From Bordetella parapertussis (GTDB lineage Bacteria; Pseudomonadota; Gammaproteobacteria; Burkholderiales; Casimicrobiaceae), in the NCBI GenBank assembly GCA_943331295.2, contig CALQLA020000009.1:1-64000 (forward strand): a stretch of 64,000 nt of DNA. The letters run 5' to 3'. Made by a program: the position numbers and the translations under genes. This document shows positions 10,037 to 19,464 of the stretch, in pieces (the stretch's first letter is position 1; each line of letters begins with the position of its first letter). Below the pieces are notes generated by a model. The model was not told the DNA's origin and did no database searches. It was given only the letters and a program-made list of their open reading frames with translations.

Positions 10037-10900
10037 ATGACAGCCCAACTCATCGACGGCAAGGCGCGCGCCGCATTGTTGACCGCGGAGGTCGGCCGCG
10101 GGGTCGCGGCGCGGGTCGTCGCCGGCAGCCCGCCGCCGGGCCTCGCCGTCGTTCTCGTCGGCGCCGACTCCGCCTCGCAGGTCTACGTCCGCAACAAGCG
10201 ACGGACGACCGAGGCGATCGGCATGCGCTCGTTCGCGCACGACCTGCCGGCCACCGCCACGGAAAGCGAGGTGCTCGCGCTCGTCGACCGGCTGAACGCC
10301 GATCCGGCGGTCACGGGAATCCTCGTCCAGCTGCCGCTGCCGGCGCACATCGACGAGGCGGCCGTCACCGAGCGGATCGACCCGCTGAAGGACGTCGACG
10401 GCTTCCATCCGTACAACATCGGCCGGCTGGTGCAGAAGCGGCCGCTGCTGCGGCCGTGCACGCCCTATGGCTGCATGACGCTGCTGGCGAGCACGGGCGT
10501 GCCGCTCGCCGGCCTCGATGCGGTCGTCATGGGGCAGTCGAACATCGTCGGGCGGCCGATGGCGCTCGAGCTGCTGATCGAGCGCTGCACCGTCACCGTC
10601 TGCCATTCGCGTACGCGCGACCTGCCCGAGCGCATCCGCCGCGCCGACATCGTCGTCGCGGCGATGGGCAAGCCCAAATTCGTCCAGGGCGGCTGGATCA
10701 AGCCGGGCGCGATCGTCATCGACGTCGGGATCAACCGCGCCGCCGACGGCACGCTGTGCGGCGACGTCGACTTCGTCGCGGCACGCGAGCGCGCGGGCTG
10801 GATCACGCCGGTTCCCGGCGGCGTCGGGCCGATGACCATCGCCACGCTCGTCGCCAACACGCTGCACGCGGCGACGCTGCAGGACGCGCGCCGCCGCTAG
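10037..10900 (+). CDS. folD: Methylenetetrahydrofolate dehydrogenase/cyclohydrolase FolD
   Basis: This 287-residue bifunctional cytosolic enzyme converts 5,10-methylene-THF through methenyl-THF to 10-formyl-THF using NADP. It is full length and shows all the signature residues: Tyr50 and Lys54 in [10 protein letters not shown], the QLPLPAH substrate loop, [15 protein letters not shown], the Rossmann segment [13 protein letters not shown] and the C-terminal [14 protein letters not shown]. It is a housekeeping enzyme, but it also fits the window's theme, since N-methylglutamate dehydrogenase (42-47 kb) feeds methylene groups to tetrahydrofolate. It is convergent with the aldehyde dehydrogenase gene; the 57-base gap is GC-rich and could fold but has no clear U-tract terminator. 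Confidence 0.96.
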   Translation: MTAQLIDGKARAALLTAEVGRGVAARVVAGSPPPGLAVVLVGADSASQVYVRNKRRTTEAIGMRSFAHDLPATATESEVLALVDRLNADPAVTGILVQLPLPAHIDEAAVTERIDPLKDVDGFHPYNIGRLVQKRPLLRPCTPYGCMTLLASTGVPLAGLDAVVMGQSNIVGRPMALELLIERCTVTVCHSRTRDLPERIRRADIVVAAMGKPKFVQGGWIKPGAIVIDVGINRAADGTLCGDVDFVAARERAGWITPVPGGVGPMTIATLVANTLHAATLQDARRR

Positions 10901-10957
10901 CCGTCGCGCGCGCGGGGCGGGCTGCCCCGGGGCCGGCGCGCTGCGTTGCCGCGGGAA

Positions 10958-12328
10958 CTAGGCCGTCTTGAGGTGCCAGGCCTTGAGGCGGGTGAACGTC
11001 TCGATGCCGTAGCTCGACAGCGTGACGCCGATGCCCGAATGGCCCACGCCCGTCCACGGCAGCCGCGGGCTCACGCGGTCGCAGCAGTTCCAGTAGACCG
11101 ATCCCGAGCGTACCTGCGCCAGGATCCGCTTCGCGCGCGCCTCGCTCGTCGTGTAGACGGCGGCCGTCAGCCCGTACTCGGTATCGTTCATCAGCGCGAC
11201 CGCCGTCTCGTCGCCGTTCACCGCCTGGATGCCGATGATCGGGCCGAAGCTCTCGTCCTTCATCAGCAGCATCGAATGGTCGACCCCGGCGAACACGGTG
11301 GGCGCGAACCAGTTGCCCTTGCCCTTGACCGCGTGGCCGCCCAGCAGCAGCTGCGCCCCTTTCTTCTTCGCGTCGGCGACCTGCTTCGCCAGCACGTCGA
11401 GCTGCGGCCGCCGCGTGATCGCGCCGATGTACGTCGCCTCGTCCATCGGGTCGCCCATCCGGTAGGTCTTCACCTCGGCGACGAACGCGGCGACGAACGC
11501 ATCGTAGATCGACTGGTGGACGTAGATGCGCTCGACCGAGCAGCAGGACTGCCCGGTGTTGTAGAACGCGCCGTCGGCGATGCCCGCGGCGGTGGCCTTG
11601 ACGTCGACGTCCTCGCACACGTAGACGGGGTCCTTGCCGCCCAGCTCGAGCTGCGCCTTGATCATCCGGCGGCCGGCGGCCGCGGCGATCTTCGCGCCGG
11701 TCGCGTACGATCCGGTGAAGAACACGCCGTCGACGGGCTGGCGCAGCAGCGCGGCACCGGTGGCGCCGTCGCCGATCACCGGGACGAACACGTCGTCGGG
11801 GACGCCGGCGTCCTGCAGCATCGACGCGATGTGCAGGCCGGTCAGCGTCGCGAACTCGGAGGGCTTGTACAGGACCGCGTTGCCGGCGATCAGCGCCGGC
11901 ACGAACACGTTGGCCCCGACGAAGTACGGGTAGTTCCACGCCGAGATGTTGGCGATCACGCCGAGCGGCTCGTGGCTGATGCGCTCCTCGAGCTTCTGCG
12001 CGGCGTTGTCGAATACCTTCTCGTCGCGCAGCGTGCGGGTCGCGGCCTCGAGGAAGAAGTCGATCCGCGGCAGCAGCCCCGCGATCTCGTTGCGCGACTG
12101 GCGGATCGGCTTGCCGACTTCCTGCGTCAGCGTGCGCGCCAGCGTTTCCTGCATGCCGACGACCCGCTCGCGAAACGCGGCGATCGCGGCGATCCGGCGC
12201 TTCATCGGCGTGCGCGCCCACTGGGCCTGGCCCGCGCGGGCGGCCCGGTACTTGCGGCGGACCTCGGCGGCGTTGTCGGCGGCGACGTCGGCGATGACGG
12301 CGCCGGTGGCGGGATTGGTGATCTTCAT
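10958..12328 (-). CDS. NAD(P)-dependent aldehyde dehydrogenase
   Basis: This 456-residue cytosolic enzyme should oxidise an aldehyde to its acid. It has the ALDH core: ISAWNYPYFVGANVF with the catalytic asparagine, KPSEFATLTG for cofactor binding, FTGSYATGAKI, ELGGKDPVYV with the catalytic glutamate and the nucleophile cysteine in YNTGQSCCSVERI. Met at 12328 (MKITNPATG) is the natural N-terminus; the frame's earlier codons do not look like protein. The start is 13 bases downstream of the amidohydrolase gene's stop, so it is the last gene of the minus-strand ligase/alcohol dehydrogenase/amidohydrolase/ALDH set. I infer a gamma-glutamyl-aldehyde or related semialdehyde as substrate. It is not close to PhnY in sequence style. 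Confidence 0.85.
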   Translation of the reverse strand: MKITNPATGAVIADVAADNAAEVRRKYRAARAGQAQWARTPMKRRIAAIAAFRERVVGMQETLARTLTQEVGKPIRQSRNEIAGLLPRIDFFLEAATRTLRDEKVFDNAAQKLEERISHEPLGVIANISAWNYPYFVGANVFVPALIAGNAVLYKPSEFATLTGLHIASMLQDAGVPDDVFVPVIGDGATGAALLRQPVDGVFFTGSYATGAKIAAAAGRRMIKAQLELGGKDPVYVCEDVDVKATAAGIADGAFYNTGQSCCSVERIYVHQSIYDAFVAAFVAEVKTYRMGDPMDEATYIGAITRRPQLDVLAKQVADAKKKGAQLLLGGHAVKGKGNWFAPTVFAGVDHSMLLMKDESFGPIIGIQAVNGDETAVALMNDTEYGLTAAVYTTSEARAKRILAQVRSGSVYWNCCDRVSPRLPWTGVGHSGIGVTLSSYGIETFTRLKAWHLKTA

Positions 12329-12341
12329 GGCTGCATCCTGA

Positions 12342-13127
12342 TCAGGTGGTGGGGGCCGCGGCACGGTCGCGCGCGGCGACCAGGAAGGCATCGAGGATCG
12401 GCGTGTCGTCGATGAACGAGCCGTCGTCCGGGGCGTGGAACTCGGGATGCCACTGGACGGCGAACAGCCAGCCGGGGCCGGTGCCGCGGAAGGCTTCCAC
12501 GAGGCGGTCCGGCTCCGACCAGGCTTCGACCACGAGATCGCGCCCGAGTGCCTTCACGGCCTGGTGATGGATCGAATTGGTCTTCACCAGCGCCGTGCCG
12601 GGATAGAGCGCGGCAAGTCCGCTGCCCGGCACGATCGACGTCGCGTGGCAGTTGTCGGCGTAGATCGACCAGTCGCGGTGGTTGAGCGCGTGCGGCAGCT
12701 GGGTGCCGATGTCCTGGTAGAGCGTGCCGCCCCGCGCGACGTTGATCAACTGCGCGCCGCGGCATACGCCCAGCACCGGCTTGCCGGCACGGGTGAACGC
12801 ATCGAGCAGCGCGATCTCGTAGTCGTCGCGGATGCGGTCGCCGTTCCACTCGGGCCGCAGCGCACGCTCGCCGTAGGACTCGGGGCAGACGTCCGAGCCG
12901 CCCATCAGCACCAGGCCGTCCAGCGTATCGGCATAGGCGTCGAGCGTCGCGCGGCTGCCGGCGCGCCGCGTCGACCCGTCGGGGGAGGGCACCATGAACG
13001 CCAGCACGTCGCGCTGCATCAGCCAGTGGGCGACGTTCTGCTCGATGTACTGGAGCGTCATCCCCTTGAAGATCGCCCGCTTCGGGTCGGCGTGGAAAAA
13101 GCAGGCGGAGATGCCGATCTTCAGCAT
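12342..13127 (-). CDS. Gamma-glutamyl amide hydrolase, class I amidotransferase-like (PuuD type)
   Basis: This 261-residue cytosolic peptidase-C26 enzyme resembles PuuD, which releases gamma-aminobutyrate from gamma-glutamyl-GABA. MLKIGISACFFHADP begins the fold, LVLMGGSDVCPESYGE forms the oxyanion region, the nucleophile cysteine lies in VLGVCRGAQLINVARGG, and the His-Glu pair is in FAVQWHPEFHAPDD. ATG 13127 fits the family N-terminus; the frame is open far upstream but shadows the alcohol dehydrogenase gene. It lies between the Fe-ADH and ALDH genes with short gaps, so it likely performs the final deglutamylation step of the same pathway. Confidence 0.85.
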   Translation of the reverse strand: MLKIGISACFFHADPKRAIFKGMTLQYIEQNVAHWLMQRDVLAFMVPSPDGSTRRAGSRATLDAYADTLDGLVLMGGSDVCPESYGERALRPEWNGDRIRDDYEIALLDAFTRAGKPVLGVCRGAQLINVARGGTLYQDIGTQLPHALNHRDWSIYADNCHATSIVPGSGLAALYPGTALVKTNSIHHQAVKALGRDLVVEAWSEPDRLVEAFRGTGPGWLFAVQWHPEFHAPDDGSFIDDTPILDAFLVAARDRAAAPTT

Positions 13128-13162
13128 GTCGGGGCGCACAGGCGAGAGTGGAGAAAGGGCGG

Positions 13163-14332
13163 TCAGATCGCCGCGGCGAAGATGCGCTCGAAGTCCTCGC
13201 GCGTGCACTTGCGCGGGTTCGTCAGGTGGCAGGTGTCCTTGATCGCGACGTCGACCAGCGCGGGGATGTCCGCCTTGGTCACCGGCCGCGCCGATTGCAG
13301 CGCGCCGACCGTCGCCGGAATGCCGAGCTCGGCCTTCATCCGGCCCAGCCAGTCGATGAACGCCTGCGCGGCGGCGGGCTCGCCCATCCCCGCGGCGCCC
13401 GGCACGCCGGCGACGCGCGCCAGTTCGGCCATCTTGGCCGTGGCGGCCGGCAGGTTGAAGCGCATCACGTGGTCGATCATGATCCCGTTGGCGAGGCCGT
13501 GGTGGAGGTCGGCGACCGTCGACAGCGCGTGCGCGCACGAGTGCACGGCGCCCAGGTCCTTCTGGAACGCGATCGCGCCCATCATCGAGCTCATCAGCAT
13601 GTCGCTCCTCGCCTGCAGGTCGCGGCCGTCGCGCACCGCGATCGGCAGCGCACGCGCGGCGATCCGCACGCCTTCGAGCGCGATGCCGTCGCACATCGGG
13701 TGGTACTCGGGCGACAGGTAGGACTCGATGTTGTGCGTCAGCGCGTCCATGCCGGTGGCCGCGGTGATGCCGGGCGGCAGGTCGAGCGTGAGTTCCGGGT
13801 CGGCAAACACCACCTTGGCCAGCAGCTTCGGCGAGAAGATGATCTTCTTGATGTGCGTGACGTCGTCGCCGACGACGCTCGAGCGGCCGACTTCCGAGCC
13901 GGTGCCGGCGGTGGTGGGCAGCGCGACGAACCACGGGATGGGCTGGTCCATCGGCCGCACCTGCGGGTGATCCCACGCGTACTCGAGGATGTCGCCGGGG
14001 TGGGTTGCCATCAGCGCGATCGCCTTCGCGACGTCGAGCGCGGCGCCGCCGCCCAGGCCGATCACGGCGTCGGCCTGGTGCGCCTTGCAGGCCGCGGCGC
14101 CGTTCTCCACCTGGCTCCGGACCGGGTTGCCCCAGATCTCCGAATAGACTGCGATGTCGAGGCCCGGCAGCTCCGCGAGGAACGCAGGCAGCAGCGGCAG
14201 CGCGGCGATGCCGCGGTCGGTGACGATGAGCGGCCGCTTGATGCCCTGGTCGGCAAGGTGTGCGGCGACGAGCCTGCGCGCACCGGGGCCGAAGTGGATG
14301 GTCGTCGGGAAGCTGAAGCGCTGGATGGCCAT
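13163..14332 (-). CDS. Iron-containing alcohol dehydrogenase
   Basis: This 389-residue NAD(P)-dependent type III alcohol dehydrogenase has the cofactor loop VIGLGGGAALDVAKAIAL, PTTAGTGSEVG, and the metal site spread over ATGMDALTHNIESYLS and SCAHALSTVADLHHGLAN, with the expected Asp and three His ligands. ATG 14332 starts the usual beta strand (IQRFSFPTTIHFGPGA). The gene follows the glutamine-synthetase-like ligase after a 167-base gap that contains an inverted-repeat element, and precedes the amidohydrolase by 35 bases. An alcohol dehydrogenase is unusual in a Puu-type set and suggests that the glutamylated substrate carries a hydroxyl group, such as an amino-alcohol. Confidence 0.88.
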   Translation of the reverse strand: MAIQRFSFPTTIHFGPGARRLVAAHLADQGIKRPLIVTDRGIAALPLLPAFLAELPGLDIAVYSEIWGNPVRSQVENGAAACKAHQADAVIGLGGGAALDVAKAIALMATHPGDILEYAWDHPQVRPMDQPIPWFVALPTTAGTGSEVGRSSVVGDDVTHIKKIIFSPKLLAKVVFADPELTLDLPPGITAATGMDALTHNIESYLSPEYHPMCDGIALEGVRIAARALPIAVRDGRDLQARSDMLMSSMMGAIAFQKDLGAVHSCAHALSTVADLHHGLANGIMIDHVMRFNLPAATAKMAELARVAGVPGAAGMGEPAAAQAFIDWLGRMKAELGIPATVGALQSARPVTKADIPALVDVAIKDTCHLTNPRKCTREDFERIFAAAI

Positions 14333-14382
14333 GCGGTTCTCGGGAGGTTGCGAAATGGGTTGATTGCGAATCGGGCGGTCAT

Positions 14383-14472
14383 GTAGCCCGGCGTCGAGCG
14401 GAGCGAAACCCGGGGCCATCGGGGCCATGGCCGCGACCACCCGGGTTTCGCAGTCGCTCAACGCCGGGCTAC
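14383..14472. repeat. Inverted-repeat element, copy A
   Basis: A 90-base element starts GTAGCCCGGCGTCGAGC and ends GCTCAACGCCGGGCTAC. Its arms also contain GCGAAACCCGGGG and its complement CCCGGGTTTCGC, so a transcript would form a long, nearly perfect hairpin. Related copies lie at 33777-33864 and 40448-40536. It holds no gene and no transposase. It sits between two co-directional genes of the putative gamma-glutamylation set and could attenuate transcription or stabilise the upstream message. Confidence 0.85.
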
Positions 14473-14499
14473 GGATCCTGGCTACGGGCCGGCCGCGGT

Positions 14500-15873
<1,374 letters not shown>

Positions 15874-16019
15874 GGGAGTCCTCTGGTGGCGGGGAGTGCG
15901 GTCCGGTCGGGGCCGGGCGACGATGGAACGGAGGATTTTAGCGTAGCGGGGCGCAGGGTGGGCACCCGCGCCGGCGTCGGGGGCGCCGGGCGCGGCGTTT
16001 CTGCTGCTACGATGGGCGG

Positions 16020-16868
16020 ATGCGACCCAACGCTGCCCTGGCTGCCCTCCACTGTGCCGTGCTGCTGTTCGGGTTTGCCGGGCTGTTCGGCAAGTGGCTC
16101 GACCTGCCGCCGGCGGTCATCGTGCTCGGCCGGACGCTGGTCGCCGCGACGGCGCTGGGGCTGCTGCGCGCGCTCCAGGGCAAGCGTGGCGCGCCGTTCG
16201 ACCTCCGGCTGGCCGGGATGGGCGCGCTGCTGGCAGCGCACTGGGTCAGCTTCTACGCGGCGATCCAGGTCGCCAGCGTCGCGATCGGGCTGCTCGGCTT
16301 CGCCAGCTTCCCGCTGTTCGTGCTGCTGCTGGAGCGCGCGCTCCTCGGCCGGCGCTGGTCGGCGCGCGAAGGCGCGACGGCCGGGTTCGTCACCGTCGGT
16401 CTCGCGCTGCTGGTGCCCGAGTTATCGTTCGCGAACCGGATGGTGCAGGGTCTTCTCTGGGGCCTGCTGTCGGGTTTCACGTTCGCGCTCCTCGCCGTGG
16501 CGAACCGGAGGTGGTCGGCGACCCGGGCGCCGCTCCATCTCGCCTTCTGGCAGAACCTGTGGGCGGCCATCGCGCTGGTGCCGTTCGTGGCGGCGCTCGG
16601 CAGCCCGCCCGCGATCGGCGCGCGCGAGATCGGCCTGCTGCTGCTGCTGGGCGTGGTCGGCACGGCGCTTGCGCACACGCTGTTCATCACCGCGCTCGCG
16701 ACGGTCAGCGCGCACACGGCGAGCATGGTCTGCGCGCTGGAGCCGGTGTACGGAATCCTGCTCGCGCTGCTGCTGCTGGGCGAGGTGCCGGCGCCGCGCA
16801 CGCTGGTCGGCGGCGCGCTGATCGTTGGCGCGGCGGTGCTGGCCACGCGTCGGGCGCGCGACGGGTGA
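16020..16868 (+). CDS. EamA/DMT-family permease
   Basis: This 282-residue inner-membrane protein has about ten hydrophobic segments in two EamA repeats (LLFGFAGLFGKWLDLPPAVI in the first, FTFALLAVANRRW starting the second, EPVYGILLALLLLGEVPA near the end). The last motif is the classic drug/metabolite-transporter signature. Members export or import amino acids, nucleotides or other metabolites, and the substrate cannot be told from sequence. It is divergent from the ligase gene across 146 bases. The next gene follows 127 bases later on the same strand. Confidence 0.85.
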   Translation: MRPNAALAALHCAVLLFGFAGLFGKWLDLPPAVIVLGRTLVAATALGLLRALQGKRGAPFDLRLAGMGALLAAHWVSFYAAIQVASVAIGLLGFASFPLFVLLLERALLGRRWSAREGATAGFVTVGLALLVPELSFANRMVQGLLWGLLSGFTFALLAVANRRWSATRAPLHLAFWQNLWAAIALVPFVAALGSPPAIGAREIGLLLLLGVVGTALAHTLFITALATVSAHTASMVCALEPVYGILLALLLLGEVPAPRTLVGGALIVGAAVLATRRARDG

Positions 16869-16995
16869 CCCGACGCCGCGCCGCGGCGATTTGATAGCAT
16901 CGGGCAGGTGCCAGGCCCGCACCGTCGATCCGGCGGGCAGGGTGCGAGGGGCCGTCCGGTCCGGGCAGAGGCAGAGGGACAAGAGGGAGAAAGCG

Positions 16996-17490
16996 GTGAT
17001 CGTCGTCCTGATGGGGGTTTGCGGGTGCGGCAAGACGGCGGTGGGCCGCGCGCTCGCCGAGGCGATGCACTGGCCGTTCTTCGACGCGGACGATTTCCAT
17101 CCGCCGGCGAACGTGGTCAAGATGGCGGCCGGCACGCCGCTCTCCGACGACGACCGCTGGCCGTGGCTGGACCGGCTCGCGACGGAGATGGGCGCGATCG
17201 ACGCAGGCGGCGGGCATGCAGTGCTCGCCTGCTCGGCGTTGCGCCAGCCGTATCGCGACCGCCTCGCGCGCGCCGGCGACGTGCGCTTCGTGTTCCTGGA
17301 CGGCGACCGCGAGACGATCGAGCCGCGGCTCGCCGCGCGCGTCGGCCACTACATGCCGCCGTCGCTGCTCGCGAGCCAGCTGGCGATCCTCGAGCGCCCG
17401 ACCGACGCGATCGTCGTCGACATCCGCCTGTCGCCCGCCGAGCAGGTGGCCGTCATCCGGGACCGCATCGACCGGGAGGCCGCGCGATGA
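16996..17490 (+). CDS. gntK: Gluconokinase-family kinase
   Basis: This 164-residue cytosolic kinase should phosphorylate D-gluconate at position 6 using ATP. It has a P-loop MGVCGCGKTAVGRALAEA, the substrate motif FFDADDFHPPANVVKMAAGT, the DDDRWPWLDRL segment and ACSALRQPYRDRLR-like lid sequence, all typical of GntK. In most relatives the P-loop reads GVSGSGKST; here two serines are cysteines. The chosen start is GTG 16996 behind GGGAG, giving the usual VIVVLMG strand; ATG 17011 would cut into it. Its stop overlaps the next start by four bases (ATGA), so the two genes are translationally coupled although their products are metabolically unrelated. Confidence 0.85.
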   Translation: MIVVLMGVCGCGKTAVGRALAEAMHWPFFDADDFHPPANVVKMAAGTPLSDDDRWPWLDRLATEMGAIDAGGGHAVLACSALRQPYRDRLARAGDVRFVFLDGDRETIEPRLAARVGHYMPPSLLASQLAILERPTDAIVVDIRLSPAEQVAVIRDRIDREAAR

Positions 17491-18674
17491 GCGACGACAA
17501 GGCCCCGCTGCACCCGGCAACGCAGGTCGGCCGAAAGGGCCGCGATCCGGCGAAGTACCTGGGGGCCGTCAACACGCCGGTGTTCCGCGCGTCGACGATC
17601 GTGTTCCCGACCGTCGCCGATCTCGAAGCGTCGGCGCAGGGCCGGTCGGACAACCTGGGCTACGGCCTGCACGGCCTGCCGACCGTGCGCGACCTGCAGC
17701 AGGCCGTCGCCGACATCGAGGGCGGCCACGCCGCGCTGGCGGTGCCGTCGGGCCTGTCGGCGACGACGCTGCCGCTGCAGGCGCTGCTGGAAGCCGGCGA
17801 CCACATCCTCGTCACCGATTCCGTCTACGGCCCCACGCGGCGGTTCTGCGACAACCACCTGACGCGCTGGGGCGTCGACGTCAGCTACTACGATCCGCTC
17901 TGCGGAGAGGCGATCGAAGAGCATTTCCGCCCGGAGACGCGCGTCGTGTTCACCGAGTCGCCGGGCTCGCTGACGTTCGAGGTGCAGGACATCCCGGCGA
18001 TCGCCCGGGTCGCCCACGCCCGCGACGCGCTGGTCGTGATGGACAACACCTGGGCCACGCCGCTCTTCTTCCCGAGCTTCGCCCACGGCGTCGACGTGTC
18101 GGTGCACGCGGCGACCAAGTACATCGGCGGCCACTCCGACGTGCTGCTGGGGTTGATCGTCGCCAACGCGCGGGCGTACCCGCGGTTGCAGCGGTTCTGG
18201 ACCGATACCGGCGTCACCGCGTCGACCGACGATTGCTTCCTCGGCCTGCGCGGCCTGCGCACGCTGGCGGTCCGCCTCGCGCAGCATCAGGCCAGCGCCC
18301 TGGAGATCGCCGCGTGGCTCGCGCGGCGACCCGAAGTGAAGGAGGTGATCTACCCGGCGCTTCCGGGCGCGCGCGGACACGACCTGTGGCGGCGCGACTT
18401 CACCGGCGCGAGCGGCCTGTTTGGCGTCGTGCTGCAGCCGGTGGCGAAGGAGCGGATCGCCGCGATGCTGGACGGCATGCGCCTGTTCTCGATGGGCTGG
18501 AGCTGGGGCGGCTTCGAGAGCCTGATGATCCCGACCTGGCCCGAGCGCGCGCGCACCGTGACGCGCTGGAACGCCGGCGGGCCGTGCCTGCGGCTGCAGA
18601 TCGGGCTCGAGGATCCGCGCGACCTCATCGCCGACCTCGCGGCCGGACTCCTCCGGCTGGGCGGCGCGGCGTAG
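17487..18674 (+). CDS. metC: Cystathionine beta-lyase-like PLP enzyme (Cys/Met metabolism family)
   Basis: This 395-residue PLP enzyme of the cystathionine gamma/beta family would cleave cystathionine to homocysteine, pyruvate and ammonia in methionine synthesis. It shows YGLHGLPTVRDLQQAVADIE, PLP phosphate-binding VPSGLSATTLPLQALL, VMDNTWATPLFFPSF with the ring-binding Asp, and the Schiff-base lysine in VHAATKYIGGHSDVLLG. The Asn-Thr-Trp-Ala-Thr string and the ending WSWGGFESLMIP fit beta-lyase better than gamma-synthase. It is coupled to the gluconokinase gene by an ATGA overlap and converges on the livG gene 22 bases downstream. Confidence 0.87.
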   Translation: MSDDKAPLHPATQVGRKGRDPAKYLGAVNTPVFRASTIVFPTVADLEASAQGRSDNLGYGLHGLPTVRDLQQAVADIEGGHAALAVPSGLSATTLPLQALLEAGDHILVTDSVYGPTRRFCDNHLTRWGVDVSYYDPLCGEAIEEHFRPETRVVFTESPGSLTFEVQDIPAIARVAHARDALVVMDNTWATPLFFPSFAHGVDVSVHAATKYIGGHSDVLLGLIVANARAYPRLQRFWTDTGVTASTDDCFLGLRGLRTLAVRLAQHQASALEIAAWLARRPEVKEVIYPALPGARGHDLWRRDFTGASGLFGVVLQPVAKERIAAMLDGMRLFSMGWSWGGFESLMIPTWPERARTVTRWNAGGPCLRLQIGLEDPRDLIADLAAGLLRLGGAA

Positions 18675-18696
18675 CGAGCCGACGCCCGGGGCGCCG

Positions 18697-19464
18697 CTAC
18701 ATCGCGCCCGTTCCGAGGTAGACCGCCTGCACGCGCGGGTCGACGCGGATCGCGTCCGGCGCGCCCTGCGCGAGGATCGCGCCGTGGTCGAGCACGATCA
18801 CGCGGTCGGCGAAGCCGAACACCACGTCCATGTCGTGCTCGGTGAACAGCACCGCGATGGATTTCTCGCGCGCGAGGCTCGCCGCGAGCTGCATCACACG
18901 GCCCCGCGAGCGCGGCGACATGCCCGCCGTCGGCTCGTCCATCAGCAGGAGGCGGGGCGACGCGGCGAGCGCCAGCGCGAGTTCCACGCGCTTCGCGTCG
19001 CCATAGGCAAGCGTCGACGCGCCCTGGTCGGCGAACCGCGTCATCCGCACCTGCTCTAGCAGCGCGTCGGTCGCGGCACGCATTGCCGCTGCCGGCGGGC
19101 GTGCCAGCCTGGCGTGCGCGCGAGCGCGGGCGAGCAGCGCGACCTCGATGTTCTCGCGCACCGTCATCGACGCGAACGTGGCGGCGACCTGGAACGTGCG
19201 GCCGACGCCAAGCGCCGCGATCGCGCGCGGCGGCATGCCGTCGATCCGCGCGTCGCCCAGCGTGACGGTGCCGCTGTCGGGGGCGAGCTGGCCGTTGACG
19301 AGGTTGAAGCACGTCGTCTTGCCGGCGCCGTTCGGGCCGATCAGCGCCACCACTTCGCCGGCGGCCACGGTGAACGACAAGTTGCTGACGGCGCGGACGC
19401 CGCCGAAGGTCTTCGCGAGGCCCTCGACCCGGAGCACCACGGGTGCCGTGGCGGCCGCGTTCAT
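18697..19464 (-). CDS. Branched-chain-amino-acid-type ABC transporter ATPase (LivG-like)
   Basis: This 255-residue ATPase has Walker A IGPNGAGKTT, a Q-loop within GVGRTFQVAATFASMTVREN, Walker B RLLLMDEPTAG and H-loop VLFTEHDMDVVFG, in the LivG style. The ABC signature is unusual: the expected LSYGD(E/Q) appears as LAYGDAKRVELALAL. It overlaps the upstream permease gene by four bases (ATGA). No LivF partner gene is present in this cluster, so either LivG works as a homodimer or the second ATPase is borrowed from another locus, such as the complete set at 52-57 kb. The substrate is unknown; the binding protein at 22.3-23.5 kb is the partner. Confidence 0.87.
   Translation of the reverse strand: MNAAATAPVVLRVEGLAKTFGGVRAVSNLSFTVAAGEVVALIGPNGAGKTTCFNLVNGQLAPDSGTVTLGDARIDGMPPRAIAALGVGRTFQVAATFASMTVRENIEVALLARARAHARLARPPAAAMRAATDALLEQVRMTRFADQGASTLAYGDAKRVELALALAASPRLLLMDEPTAGMSPRSRGRVMQLAASLAREKSIAVLFTEHDMDVVFGFADRVIVLDHGAILAQGAPDAIRVDPRVQAVYLGTGAM

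Noticed and set aside
10901-10957. Rho-independent terminator between folD and the aldehyde dehydrogenase gene
   Set aside because: The gap can form GC-rich stems but has no run of T residues on either strand.
10958-12328. Aldehyde dehydrogenase as the missing PhnY
   Set aside because: It belongs to the ligase/Fe-ADH/PuuD run on position and strand, and its core motifs are those of generic or semialdehyde ALDHs rather than what I recall of PhnY.
14383-14472. Hairpin element as an insertion sequence
   Set aside because: It has no coding capacity and I could not see flanking target-site duplications, so it is listed only as a repeat.
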